40,920 nt of DNA. It comes from Rhizobacter sp. Root1221. GTDB taxonomy: Bacteria > Pseudomonadota > Gammaproteobacteria > Burkholderiales > Burkholderiaceae_C. Position numbers and translations under genes: made by a program. How positions within the stretch are numbered: the stretch's first letter is position 1; each line of letters starts with the position of its first letter. Under the pieces are notes generated by a model, which had not been told where the DNA came from, searched no databases, and worked only from the letters and a program-made list of their open reading frames with translations. Below, in pieces: positions 34,234 through 40,920 of this stretch. The stretch is from assembly GCF_001425785.1 (NCBI RefSeq), contig NZ_LMDI01000039.1, positions 1 to 40,920 on the forward strand. The letters are read 5' to 3'.

Positions 34234-35199
34234 TCAGCGGGTGAATGAACCGTGGGACGCCGCCACGAACGGCGGCCCCTTCGAATCCCCGATGAGCGCC
34301 GGCAGTTCCTCGCGCAGGAAATCGACCACGACGCGCACGCGCCGTGGCAGATGCTCGCGCGACGGGAACAGCAGCCAGACACCGTTGTCAAAGCTGGTCG
34401 ACGTGGCTTCGTGCTGCGGAAACAGGTCGACAAGGCGACCTGCTGCGATGTCGGGATCGACCAGCCAGTCTGCCAGCAACACCGGCCCGAGTCCGCCCTG
34501 CGCCGCCTCGAGCAGCGACAGGGCCGATGACGCTGCCAGCCAACCGCCGATCGGGACCACCTCGATTGCCGCGTCAGCGATGCCGCCTTCCTTGAACGAC
34601 CAGGCGCTTTGGACGCCAGGCAGCGCGAAGCGCAAGCAGTCGCGATGGGTCAACTCGGCTGGCGCCTTGGGTCGGCCATGCCGTGCGATGTATTCGGGGC
34701 TCGCGCACACGCGAGAGCGAAGCGGACCGAGCCGGACACCGATCAGGGACCCATCAACGGTGTGACTCTGCCGCAGGGCGATGTCCACTTGCTGGCCAAT
34801 CAGGTCGACGACCGTGTCCGTGAAGTGGAGGTCCAGGTGAAGACCGGGATGCCGCGCGTGAAGTTTGCCCAAGAGAGGCAAGACGAGCTTTTGCCCGAGC
34901 GCCATCGAGGCGGTCAGCCGGACCAGCCCGCGAGTTTCACCCGTACTGGCACGCACATCGTCCGATGCTTCGTCGAGCTCATCCATCAGTTCGCTGACAC
35001 GTCGGAAGTAGGCAGCCCCTGACTCGGTCAATGTCAACTTCCGGGTGGTCCGGTGCATGAGGCGCGCGCCGAGTTCGGCTTCCAGGGCTGCCACGGCGCG
35101 GGTTACCTGCGAGCAGGCGAGATCCAGCCGCCGAGCCGCTGCGGCAAAACTACCCTGGCGCACGACCTCGATGAACGTTCGCAGATGCTGTGTGTCCAT
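34234..35199 (-). CDS. LysR-family transcriptional regulator (first)
   Basis: The protein is 321 aa. The N-terminal winged HTH reads LRTFIEVVRQGSFAAAARRL, LACSQVTRAVAALEAELGAR and MHRTTRKLTLTESG; the effector-binding domain of the LysR (periplasmic-binding) fold spans about 90-300. It belongs to the AaeR/DmlR-like branch (ETRGLVRLTASMALGQKLVL, VDIALRQSHTVDGSLIGVRL). It lies directly downstream of iorB on the same strand, converging with xdhC. The hairpin at 35227-35259 separates it from iorB. It could regulate iorBA, but the shared promoter module is physically linked to the other LysR gene. The effector is unknown. Confidence 0.92.
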   Translation of the reverse strand: MDTQHLRTFIEVVRQGSFAAAARRLDLACSQVTRAVAALEAELGARLMHRTTRKLTLTESGAAYFRRVSELMDELDEASDDVRASTGETRGLVRLTASMALGQKLVLPLLGKLHARHPGLHLDLHFTDTVVDLIGQQVDIALRQSHTVDGSLIGVRLGPLRSRVCASPEYIARHGRPKAPAELTHRDCLRFALPGVQSAWSFKEGGIADAAIEVVPIGGWLAASSALSLLEAAQGGLGPVLLADWLVDPDIAAGRLVDLFPQHEATSTSFDNGVWLLFPSREHLPRRVRVVVDFLREELPALIGDSKGPPFVAASHGSFTR

Positions 35200-35226
35200 C
35201 GGGAGTTTCTACCTGCCTGTGTTGTC

Positions 35227-35259
35227 GAAGCCCGCGCGCACGGTCATGGCGCGGGCTTC
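35227..35259 (-). terminator. Hairpin after iorB
   Basis: GAAGCCCGCGC (35227-35237) pairs with GCGCGGGCTTC (35249-35259), 11 perfect pairs around an 11-base loop, between the iorB stop and the lysR start. There is no T-run on the minus strand, so it is a weak or Rho-assisted terminator, or an mRNA end-protecting hairpin. Confidence 0.5.
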
Positions 35260-35272
35260 CATTCACCCAGGT

Positions 35273-37519
35273 TCAGGAGAGCTTGAACGGCATCTCACGC
35301 AACGGTTTTCCGGTCAACGCCGCCACCGCGTTCGCGAACGCGGGCGCCAGCGGCGGCAGGCCCGGCTCGCCCATGCCCGTGGGCGCATCGGCGCTGGGCA
35401 CGACGTGCACGGCGAACTGCGGCATGTCGGTGATGCGCGGCACGGCGAAGTCGCCAAAGTTGCTCTGTTCCACCACGCCGTCCTTCAACGTGATCGCCGC
35501 ACCCGGCAGGCACATCGACAGCCCCATCACGGCTGCGCCTTGCGCCTGGGCCTCGATGGTGCGCGGGTTCACCGCCAGGTTGCAGTGCACACCCGCCGTC
35601 ACCCGGTGCAGCACGGGACTGTTTTCCTTGATCGAAGCCTCGACCACGTAGGCAACGACGGTCGAAAAAGATTCGTGCACCGCCACGCCCCAGGCGCGGC
35701 CGGCGGGGAGCTGCTTCTTGCCGTAGCCGCTCTTGTCCACGGCCAGCTGTAGCGCTGCGCGGTGGCGCGGGTGCTTGTCGCCCCACAGCTTCATGCGGTA
35801 GGCCACCGGGTCCTGCTTCGTGGCGCGGGCAATCTCGTCGATCAATGTCTCCATCACGAACGCGGTATGGGTGGAACCCACGCTGCGCCACCACAGCACC
35901 GGCACGTTGAGCGTGGGATGGTGCACGGTCAGGCGCATCGGCAGCGGGTAGGGCTCCCGCATGCCTTCGACTGCGGACGCGTCGATGCCATTCTTCACCT
36001 GGAACTTCTCGAACACGGAGCCAGCGAGGATCGACTGGCCGACGATGACGTGGTCCCAGGCCAGCACCTTGCCCGTGTCGTCGAACCCGATGCGCGCGCG
36101 ATGCAGGTGCATCGGGCGGTAGTAGCCGCCTTTCATGTCGTCCTCGCGGCTCCACAGCGTTCGTACCGGCACCTTCAGGCCGGCAGCCCCCGCCGCCTTG
36201 GCGATCTCGCAGGCCTCGACCACGAAGTCACTGGTGGCTGAGAAACGCCGGCCAAAACCCCCGCCGCCCATCTGCACGTTCACCTTCACCTGCTCGGGCT
36301 TGAGGCCCAGCACGCGCGCGACCGCGGCACCGTCCATGCCGGGCGACTGCGAGCCCGTCCATATTTCCGCGTGCCCGTCCGTGATCGCGACGGTGCAGTT
36401 GAGCGGTTCCATGGCCGCGTGGGCCAGGTAGGGGAAGACGAACTCGGCTTCCAGTTGCCGTGGCGCGTTGGCCAGTGGGGCCATGTCGGCTTCGAAATGG
36501 TGCGGCCCGGGGCGGCCGGCCAACTCGCGGTACTGTGCGAGCTGCTTGTCGCTGTCGACTTTCTCCAAATTTGCCGTGTCCCATTGCAGCTTCAGCGCGT
36601 CGCGCCCCTGCTTGGCCGGCCAGTAGCCGTCGGCAATCACCGCGATGCCTTCGGCCCCGCGGTCCAGCGGCACGCGCAGCACGGCCTTCACGCCCTTGAT
36701 GGCGCGTGCCGCAGCGTCGTCCACGGAGGTCAGCCTTGCACCGAACACTGGCGGACGGGCCACCACGGCAGTCAGCTGCCCGGGCAGGCGGACGTCGATG
36801 CCGAAGTTCTGCCGTCCGCTGCTCTTGGCCCGGGCGTCCAGGCGGCCGGTGGGCCGCCCGATGATGCGGAAGTCCTTCGGATCCTTCAGCGTGACCTTCT
36901 CGGGCACGGGCAAGGCCATGGCGGCCTCGGCCAGCTCGCCGTAACCCAGCTTGCGGCCGCCCGCGCCCAGCACCGTACCGGCCCGGGTGCGCAAGGTGGA
37001 TGCGTCCACATTCCAGCGCGCCGCCGCCGCGGCCAGCAGCATGGCCCGCGCGCGCGCGCCCAGCTCGCGGTACTGCGTGTAGCTGTTCTTGACCGAGTTG
37101 GAACCGCCGGTCAGGTGCATGCCGAACGCCGGGTCGACATAGGCGGCGTCGCTCGAGCCATGCTGGCTGCGCACCAGCTTCCAGTCCGCATCGAGTTCCT
37201 CGGCCAGGATCATCGGCAATGCGGTCTGCACACCCTGGCCCATCTCCAGCCTGTTGATCGTCACGGTGACCTCGCCGTTGGGTGCGATCTGCACGAAGGC
37301 CGAGGGCTGTTGGGTCGGCTTGAGGCCGCCGGCCGACTCGCCCGCGCCGTTGGCCTGCGCCATTGCCAGGTGGGGAAAGGCGCCGAGCGCGAACCCTCCT
37401 GCGCCGGCCAGTTTCAGGAAACTGCGGCGCGGCAGGGTGGTGGCTTGGCCGGATTGCTCCCGGTCCAGCATGTGCTGCAAGGCGAGCGGCAGTTCCCGGT
37501 ATTCGATGTTGCGCGACAT
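35273..37519 (-). CDS. Molybdopterin-binding large subunit, isoquinoline 1-oxidoreductase-like (IorB)
   Basis: This is the catalytic subunit of a xanthine-dehydrogenase-family enzyme that hydroxylates N-heterocycles or oxidises aldehydes; the substrate is unknown. The protein is 748 aa. A Tat motif RRSFLKLAGAGGFALGAFPH begins at residue 31, preceded by an unusually long hydrophilic n-region, so export to the periplasm is likely. Cofactor-binding stretches include INRLEMGQGVQTALPMILAE, VNVQMGGGGFGRRFSATSDF and the C-terminal PTGMGEPGLPPLAPAFANAV, with the Glu expected to be the catalytic base. AAGGAA precedes the ATG at 37519. It follows iorA by 9 bases. There is no FAD subunit, so electrons probably pass to a cytochrome. 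Confidence 0.93.
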   Translation of the reverse strand: MSRNIEYRELPLALQHMLDREQSGQATTLPRRSFLKLAGAGGFALGAFPHLAMAQANGAGESAGGLKPTQQPSAFVQIAPNGEVTVTINRLEMGQGVQTALPMILAEELDADWKLVRSQHGSSDAAYVDPAFGMHLTGGSNSVKNSYTQYRELGARARAMLLAAAAARWNVDASTLRTRAGTVLGAGGRKLGYGELAEAAMALPVPEKVTLKDPKDFRIIGRPTGRLDARAKSSGRQNFGIDVRLPGQLTAVVARPPVFGARLTSVDDAAARAIKGVKAVLRVPLDRGAEGIAVIADGYWPAKQGRDALKLQWDTANLEKVDSDKQLAQYRELAGRPGPHHFEADMAPLANAPRQLEAEFVFPYLAHAAMEPLNCTVAITDGHAEIWTGSQSPGMDGAAVARVLGLKPEQVKVNVQMGGGGFGRRFSATSDFVVEACEIAKAAGAAGLKVPVRTLWSREDDMKGGYYRPMHLHRARIGFDDTGKVLAWDHVIVGQSILAGSVFEKFQVKNGIDASAVEGMREPYPLPMRLTVHHPTLNVPVLWWRSVGSTHTAFVMETLIDEIARATKQDPVAYRMKLWGDKHPRHRAALQLAVDKSGYGKKQLPAGRAWGVAVHESFSTVVAYVVEASIKENSPVLHRVTAGVHCNLAVNPRTIEAQAQGAAVMGLSMCLPGAAITLKDGVVEQSNFGDFAVPRITDMPQFAVHVVPSADAPTGMGEPGLPPLAPAFANAVAALTGKPLREMPFKLS

Positions 37520-37528
37520 GGTGGTTCC

Positions 37529-38002
37529 TTAGGCGAGGGTTCTGGCGGCATCGGCCACCGCGGCGCGGATGCGGGCGTAGGTGCCGCACCGGCAGATGTT
37601 GCCGGCCATGGCCGCATCGATCTCGGCCTCGGTCGGCAGCTTGCCGCGCGGGACGGACTTCAGGAAGGCAGTGGCCGACATGATCTGGCCGCTCTGGCAG
37701 TAGCCGCACTGCGCGACGTCATGCTTGACCCAGGCTTCGTGCACCGCCTTGCCGACCTTGTCGGTGCCGCCGGTGACGGCTTCGATGGTGGTGATCTTCT
37801 GGCCGGCCGCCGCGGAGATGGGCGTCACGCAGGAGCGGATCGCCTGGCCGTTCATGTGCACCGTGCAGGCGCCGCACAGGGCCGCGCCGCACCCGAACTT
37901 GGTGCCCGTCATGCCCAGCGTGTCGCGCAGCGCCCAGAGGATCGGCGTGGAGGGGTCGGTGTCGACAGTGTGATCGCGGCCGTTGATGTTGAGCTTGCTC
38001 AT
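37529..38002 (-). CDS. [2Fe-2S] small subunit, isoquinoline 1-oxidoreductase-like (IorA)
   Basis: This is the electron-transfer subunit partnering the large subunit, 157 aa. The plant-ferredoxin-type cluster uses Cys38, Cys43, Cys46 and Cys58 (CGAALCGACTVHMNGQAIRS then C). The second cluster uses Cys99, Cys102, Cys137 and Cys139 (QCGYCQSGQIM and NICRCGTYARI). All eight ligands are present. It lacks its own signal peptide, as expected if it is exported by hitch-hiking on the Tat signal of the large subunit. It is the first gene of the iorAB operon, starting at the ATG at 38002. A promoter module shared with xdhC and the cytochrome c gene lies upstream at 38096-38161. Confidence 0.94.
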   Translation of the reverse strand: MSKLNINGRDHTVDTDPSTPILWALRDTLGMTGTKFGCGAALCGACTVHMNGQAIRSCVTPISAAAGQKITTIEAVTGGTDKVGKAVHEAWVKHDVAQCGYCQSGQIMSATAFLKSVPRGKLPTEAEIDAAMAGNICRCGTYARIRAAVADAARTLA

Positions 38003-38095
38003 GGTGGGTCGGTTCTCCGCGAACAGTGGACGGGCGAGGGGTGCCCGATGGATCGGCGTGGGGGTGTCAGGCGTTGTCTTGCGCCAGCGACCGCG

Positions 38096-38161
38096 ACTGT
38101 AGGTACGCTGACGAAGAAGAAAAAGGCATCAATGCTTATGACCGTATGAAGGTCTTCTTCA
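38096..38161 (-). promoter_or_regulatory. LysR-type operator and promoter of iorAB (module copy B)
   Basis: Read on the minus strand from 38161, this holds the dyad TGAAG-AAGAC-CTTCA (38161-38147), conserved AGCATT (38136-38131), TTTTTC as -35 (38124-38119) and TACAGT as -10 (38101-38096), with the same spacings as copies A and C and no gaps. The predicted transcript start near 38089 leaves a leader of about 87 bases, almost the same as for xdhC. Confidence 0.75.
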
Positions 38162-38198
38162 AGATGCGCGCCTCGACTCAACCCGCCGCGCCGTTCGA

Positions 38199-39095
38199 TC
38201 AAGACGCATGCCGGCCGACGTACTCGATCAACGCCTTCAGCTTCGAAGGCTGGTCGTGCCTGCTGGGGTAGTACAAGTAGAACCCGGAGAACGTTGGCGA
38301 GAACTCGGTCAGTACACGCTTCAAGCGCTTGGCCCGGATGTGGGGCTCCGCCAGTTGCTCGAACGTGTATGCCAATCCGACGCCTTCGAGTGCGACGTCC
38401 AGGCTGAACGTCGTGTCGGTGATGATGATGTTGCCGCCGACCTCATAGTCCACCAGCCGGCCGTCTACGTCGAATTCCCACTTGTAGATCGCGCCTGTGG
38501 TGGCGAATCGCAGCCGCACGCAGTTGTGATGCACGAGGTCGTCCGGATGCCGGGGAGCAGGCACGCGCTTCAGGTATTCCGGAGACGCAACCACCGCGAC
38601 CGTCAGGGGGCCTCCGATGGGAACGGCGACCATGTCGCGATGAACGCTCTCGCCAAAGCGGATGCCTGCGTCGAAACCTTTCTCGACGATGTCGACAAAA
38701 CCCTCGTCATTGGTCAGCTCGAGCAGGACATGCGGGTTCTCTCGGAGAAAACCTTCCAGGAAGGGGCGCAGGGCCAGCGCACTGGAGGCCCTTGCCGCAT
38801 TCAAGCGCAAAGTGCCGGAGGGCTTCCCCTGAAGGACATTCAGTTCGTCCCCCGCATCGATGACTTGCCCGAGGGCCGGACCGATGCGTGAGAGGTAGGC
38901 CTGGCCGGCTTCAGTCAGGCTGACGCTTCGCGTGGTGCGGTTCAAGAGCCGCACACCCAGGCGTGCCTCCAGATGCCGGATGGCTTGGCTCAATGCGGAG
39001 GGTGAAACCGCCAGGTCCGCTGCGGCCGCGGTGAATCCACCATGCTCCGCGACCTTCCAGAACGCGATCAATCCGTCCAGTTGATTCAGTTTCAT
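38199..39095 (-). CDS. LysR-family transcriptional regulator (second), candidate master of the module
   Basis: The protein is about 298 aa. The winged HTH reads LDGLIAFWKVAEHGGFTAAA, ADLAVSPSALSQAIRHLEAR and LNRTTRSVSLTEAG; the effector-binding domain follows (SGTLRLNAARASSALALRPF, VDIVEKGFDAGIRFGESVHR). The frame is open further upstream, but the LysR homology begins with MKLNQLDGL at the ATG at 39095. The dyad of promoter module copy C starts 5 bases from this start codon and faces the divergent cytochrome c gene. That is the classic arrangement for a LysR protein that represses itself and activates its divergent target. It is therefore the best candidate to control all three module copies, though not proven. 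Confidence 0.92.
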   Translation of the reverse strand: MKLNQLDGLIAFWKVAEHGGFTAAAADLAVSPSALSQAIRHLEARLGVRLLNRTTRSVSLTEAGQAYLSRIGPALGQVIDAGDELNVLQGKPSGTLRLNAARASSALALRPFLEGFLRENPHVLLELTNDEGFVDIVEKGFDAGIRFGESVHRDMVAVPIGGPLTVAVVASPEYLKRVPAPRHPDDLVHHNCVRLRFATTGAIYKWEFDVDGRLVDYEVGGNIIITDTTFSLDVALEGVGLAYTFEQLAEPHIRAKRLKRVLTEFSPTFSGFYLYYPSRHDQPSKLKALIEYVGRHAS

Positions 39096-39099
39096 ACCT

Positions 39100-39165
39100 T
39101 GAAGCTTACCTTCACAGGTCATGCAGCATTGCCCTATTTTTCTTTCGTTCTCCCCCTCATAGAGT
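39100..39165 (+). promoter_or_regulatory. LysR-type operator and promoter of the cytochrome c/SDR/OYE genes (module copy C)
   Basis: This site has the dyad TGAAG-CTTAC-CTTCA (39100-39114), conserved CATGCAGCATT (39120-39130), TTTTTC as -35 (39137-39142) and TAGAGT as -10 (39160-39165). Over the first 45 positions it matches copy A at 32. It lies in the divergent gap between lysR and the cytochrome gene. The predicted start near 39172 leaves a short leader of about 24 bases. Confidence 0.75.
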
Positions 39166-39195
39166 TCGCACAACGCCCGACCGACGAGGAAGAAA

Positions 39196-39573
39196 ATGAA
39201 CAGAGCAACGAAGACGCAAGCCAGCATCCAACGAGCCGCAACCAGTCGGCGCTCGCTGCGAGCCGTGCTGGCAGCCGCGCTGGTCAGCTGTGGCGGCATT
39301 GCATGGCCGATGAGCGCCGCGGCCAGCCAGGCGCTCGCACAGAAGTACGCGTGCGTCGCATGCCATCAGCCCGCGACAAAGGTCGTAGGCCCCTCGTGGA
39401 AAGACATCCGCGCAAGGTACGGCGAAGGACAAGGCGCGGCCGCACAACTCGCCGCCGGCATCAGGGCGGGCAGTTCGGGGAAATGGGGCGCCATGCCGAT
39501 GCCGCCGCAAATGCAGGTTCCGGAGGCGGACGCACGGGTGCTCGGGCAATGGTTGGTCGACGGTGCCAAGTAG
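39196..39573 (+). CDS. Periplasmic class I cytochrome c
   Basis: The protein is 125 aa. It has an N-terminal signal segment with a long basic n-region, then SLRAVLAAALVSCGGIAWPM, cleaved near SAAA-S. The mature domain of about 80 residues is a c551-like (c8) cytochrome: heme-binding CVACH with Cys53, Cys56 and His57, and the distal Met in GAMPMPPQ (Met100 or Met102). GAGGAAG (39186-39192) precedes the ATG. It leads an operon with the SDR gene 25 bases downstream. Since it shares a promoter module with the molybdenum enzyme, which lacks an FAD subunit, it is a plausible electron acceptor for that enzyme. That is an inference. Confidence 0.92.
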   Translation: MNRATKTQASIQRAATSRRSLRAVLAAALVSCGGIAWPMSAAASQALAQKYACVACHQPATKVVGPSWKDIRARYGEGQGAAAQLAAGIRAGSSGKWGAMPMPPQMQVPEADARVLGQWLVDGAK

Positions 39574-39598
39574 TCAGAGTATTCGCAAGGAACACATC

Positions 39599-40438
39599 AT
39601 GAGCAAAGTTTGGTTCATCACCGGAGCGGGCAGCGGCATTGGCGCCGGCGCCGTGAAGGCCGCGCTGGGCGCCGGTCACCGCGTCGTAGCCACCGGCAGG
39701 AACGTGGAGAAACTGAGAAGCGCGCTTCGCGGCGTGGCGGCCGACAACCTGGAGATCCTCCCCCTGGATGTCTCCGACGAGGCGCAGGCATCAACGGCTG
39801 TGGCGCAGGCGATGACGAGGTTTGGCAGGATCGACGTCGTGCTGAACAATGCCGGCTACAGCCTGGTCGGCAACTTCGAGGAGCTGACGACACACGAGAT
39901 CGAGCGCCAGTTCGCAACCAACTTCTGGGGCGTCAGCCACGTCATGCGGGCAGCGTTGCCCGTCTTGCGCAAGCAGCGCTCCGGCCACATCATCAACATG
40001 AGCTCCGTGGCGGGTGTCGTCGGGATGAAGCACTGCAGTGCCTATGGTGCGAGCAAGTTCGCCGTCGAGGGCCTTTCGCTGGCAGTCGCCGACGAGGTCG
40101 AGCAGTTTGGCATCAAGGTCACCGCCGTCGAGCCGGGCTTCTTCCGCACGGACCTGCTGGACGCCGCCAACGTCAAGTGGCCCAGCCATCGAATCGCGGA
40201 CTATGCGGCAAACGAGGTGAGCGCCCAGGAGATGTGGTCTCCCTACGCAGGCCACCAGCCGGGGGACCCCGACAAGCTCGGCGAAGTGCTCGTGAAGCTC
40301 ACCGGCATGGCGTCACCGCCACGCCTGTTCGTGGCGGGAGGCGACGCGATCGAGATGATTGCCCCGGCCGTGCAAGCCCGACTGAAGGCGGTGCACGCCT
40401 TCGAGGATCTCTCGAAGTCGACCGTCGGCAACTTCTGA
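39599..40438 (+). CDS. Short-chain dehydrogenase/reductase
   Basis: This is a classical SDR of 279 aa. The cofactor motif TGAGSGIG is at 8-15, and the Arg in TGRNVEKL (position 34) favours NADP(H). NNAG is at 83-86, the catalytic Ser in NMSSVAG (about 135-136), Tyr149 and Lys153 in SAYGASKF, and PGFFRTD follows. The C-terminal roughly 70 residues carry a longer tail ([20 protein letters not shown]) typical of the oxidoreductase subgroup found next to old yellow enzymes and LysR regulators. AAGGA precedes the ATG at 39599. The substrate is unknown, probably a carbonyl compound. Confidence 0.92.
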   Translation: MSKVWFITGAGSGIGAGAVKAALGAGHRVVATGRNVEKLRSALRGVAADNLEILPLDVSDEAQASTAVAQAMTRFGRIDVVLNNAGYSLVGNFEELTTHEIERQFATNFWGVSHVMRAALPVLRKQRSGHIINMSSVAGVVGMKHCSAYGASKFAVEGLSLAVADEVEQFGIKVTAVEPGFFRTDLLDAANVKWPSHRIADYAANEVSAQEMWSPYAGHQPGDPDKLGEVLVKLTGMASPPRLFVAGGDAIEMIAPAVQARLKAVHAFEDLSKSTVGNF

Positions 40439-40493
40439 CTGCGGCCTGCCGAGCTTCTGCGCCTTCAGCCCCTTACCTCGGAACACGTATTCG

Positions 40494-40841
40494 ATGCCTG
40501 GACTGTTCGACAGCTACACGTTGAAGGGTGTCACCCTTCGCAACCGCATCGCAGCTTCGCCGATGTGCCAGTACATGGCCCGGGAAGGCCTGGTGACCGA
40601 CTGGCATCTTCCGCACTACGCCAGCCTGGCGCGCGGCGGTGCTGGCCTGGTGATGGTCGAGGCTACCGCCGTGTCGCCCGAAGGCCGCATCACACCCGGA
40701 GACCTCGGGCTCTGGAGCGACGCACACGTGCGGGGATTGGCCGCCGTGGCGCGAGCCATCACGGGTGCCGCTGCGGTGCCGGGCATCCAGCTCGGCCATG
40801 CCGGGCGCAAGGCTGGCTGCGCGTGTCGTGGTTCAATCTGA
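40494..40841 (+). pseudogene. Old yellow enzyme (NADH:flavin oxidoreductase), 3'-truncated
   Basis: The first 107 or so residues match YqjM-type old yellow enzymes, FMN-dependent ene-reductases: [26 protein letters not shown] with the flavin-tuning Cys25, [33 protein letters not shown] and [11 protein letters not shown]. Family members continue with a Ser/Ala-containing substrate loop and total about 360 residues. Here the homology stops after GRKA near 40813 and the frame ends with GCACRGSI and a stop at 40839-40841. None of the remaining 250 residues is found in any frame up to the window end. The gene thus appears broken by an insertion or deletion. It lies 55 bases after the SDR gene, probably in the same operon. 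Confidence 0.8.
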
Positions 40842-40920
40842 TCGGACAGGTCGATGAGGGCTTGTATCCCCCGAGACCGAGAAGAGCATGACAGACAAGA
40901 CGCAACGCCGACCACGCCGG
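40813..40920 (+). mobile_element. Possible left end of an inserted element, cut by the window edge
   Basis: From about 40813 the sequence no longer continues the old yellow enzyme gene. A new frame begins at the ATG at 40888, MTDKTQRRPRR, and runs off the window. The short basic N-terminus after an abrupt break would fit a transposase, but no terminal repeat or family can be recognised from 108 bases. A deletion joining an unrelated gene is the alternative. Confidence 0.3.

Noticed and set aside
36371-38149. Long open frame antisense to iorB and iorA
   Set aside because: It runs through both oxidoreductase genes and part of their promoter, with no recognisable domain.
1-40920. CRISPR array, tRNA, rRNA or riboswitch
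   Set aside because: No regularly spaced repeats, cloverleaf genes or recognised aptamers were seen on either strand; the only tandem repeat is the two-unit element at 17075-17160.

Overview
The window is about 41 kb of GC-rich, densely packed bacterial chromosome. Gene content and codon use fit a betaproteobacterium of the order Burkholderiales (Rubrivivax/Roseateles/Piscinibacter-like). This is an inference from protein style and operon content, since there is no rRNA or other phylogenetic marker. I found no tRNA, rRNA or CRISPR array.

Layout. 1-1321: two orphan genes of visibly lower GC and the end of a possible third. 1464-2831: a HipA-type kinase with a fused helix-turn-helix (YjjJ type). 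2881-3264: a one-helix membrane protein with a Ser/Asp tail. 3391-12363: a translationally coupled recC-recB-recD operon. 12469-17058: a sulfur locus with rhodanese, serine O-acetyltransferase, XRE regulator, family 2A encapsulin shell and a cysteine desulfurase with a long disordered N-terminal domain. 17059-17482: a gene-free stretch with a tandem and inverted repeat. 17483-19115: a periplasmic binding protein and a GFA-type zinc protein. 19119-23384: a 31-residue membrane peptide, a QseBC-like two-component system, a beta-propeller gene that looks frameshifted, and a MipA/OmpV outer-membrane protein. 23444-25501: a Sel1/TPR protein and serB. 25521-30229: mfd, divergent from ispD-ispF. 30219-32762: an MFS transporter and a secreted Kelch protein. 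32900-40841: an oxidoreductase region with xdhC, two LysR regulators, an isoquinoline-oxidoreductase-like iorB/iorA pair, a cytochrome c, a short-chain dehydrogenase and a truncated old-yellow-enzyme gene. The window ends inside what may be an inserted element.

Two systems stand out. The first is the encapsulin locus. The acetyltransferase supplies O-acetylserine for cysteine synthesis, the desulfurase takes sulfur from cysteine inside the encapsulin shell, and the rhodanese may move the sulfur on. The shell/desulfurase pairing is known for family 2A encapsulins. The five-gene arrangement and a twin A-P-aromatic-Y-F-(L/I)-D motif in the cargo domain are read from this sequence.

The second is a shared promoter module that I found by eye. 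Upstream of xdhC, iorA and the cytochrome c gene lies the same gap-free 66-bp layout: a dyad TGAAG-N5-CTTCA, a conserved middle, TTTTTC as the -35 and TA(C/G)A(G/T)T as the -10, 17 bp apart. The dyad centre falls near -65, where LysR-type regulators normally bind. One copy begins 5 bp upstream of a lysR start codon. This suggests that one LysR protein controls the maturation factor, the molybdenum enzyme and the cytochrome/SDR/OYE genes as a small regulon.
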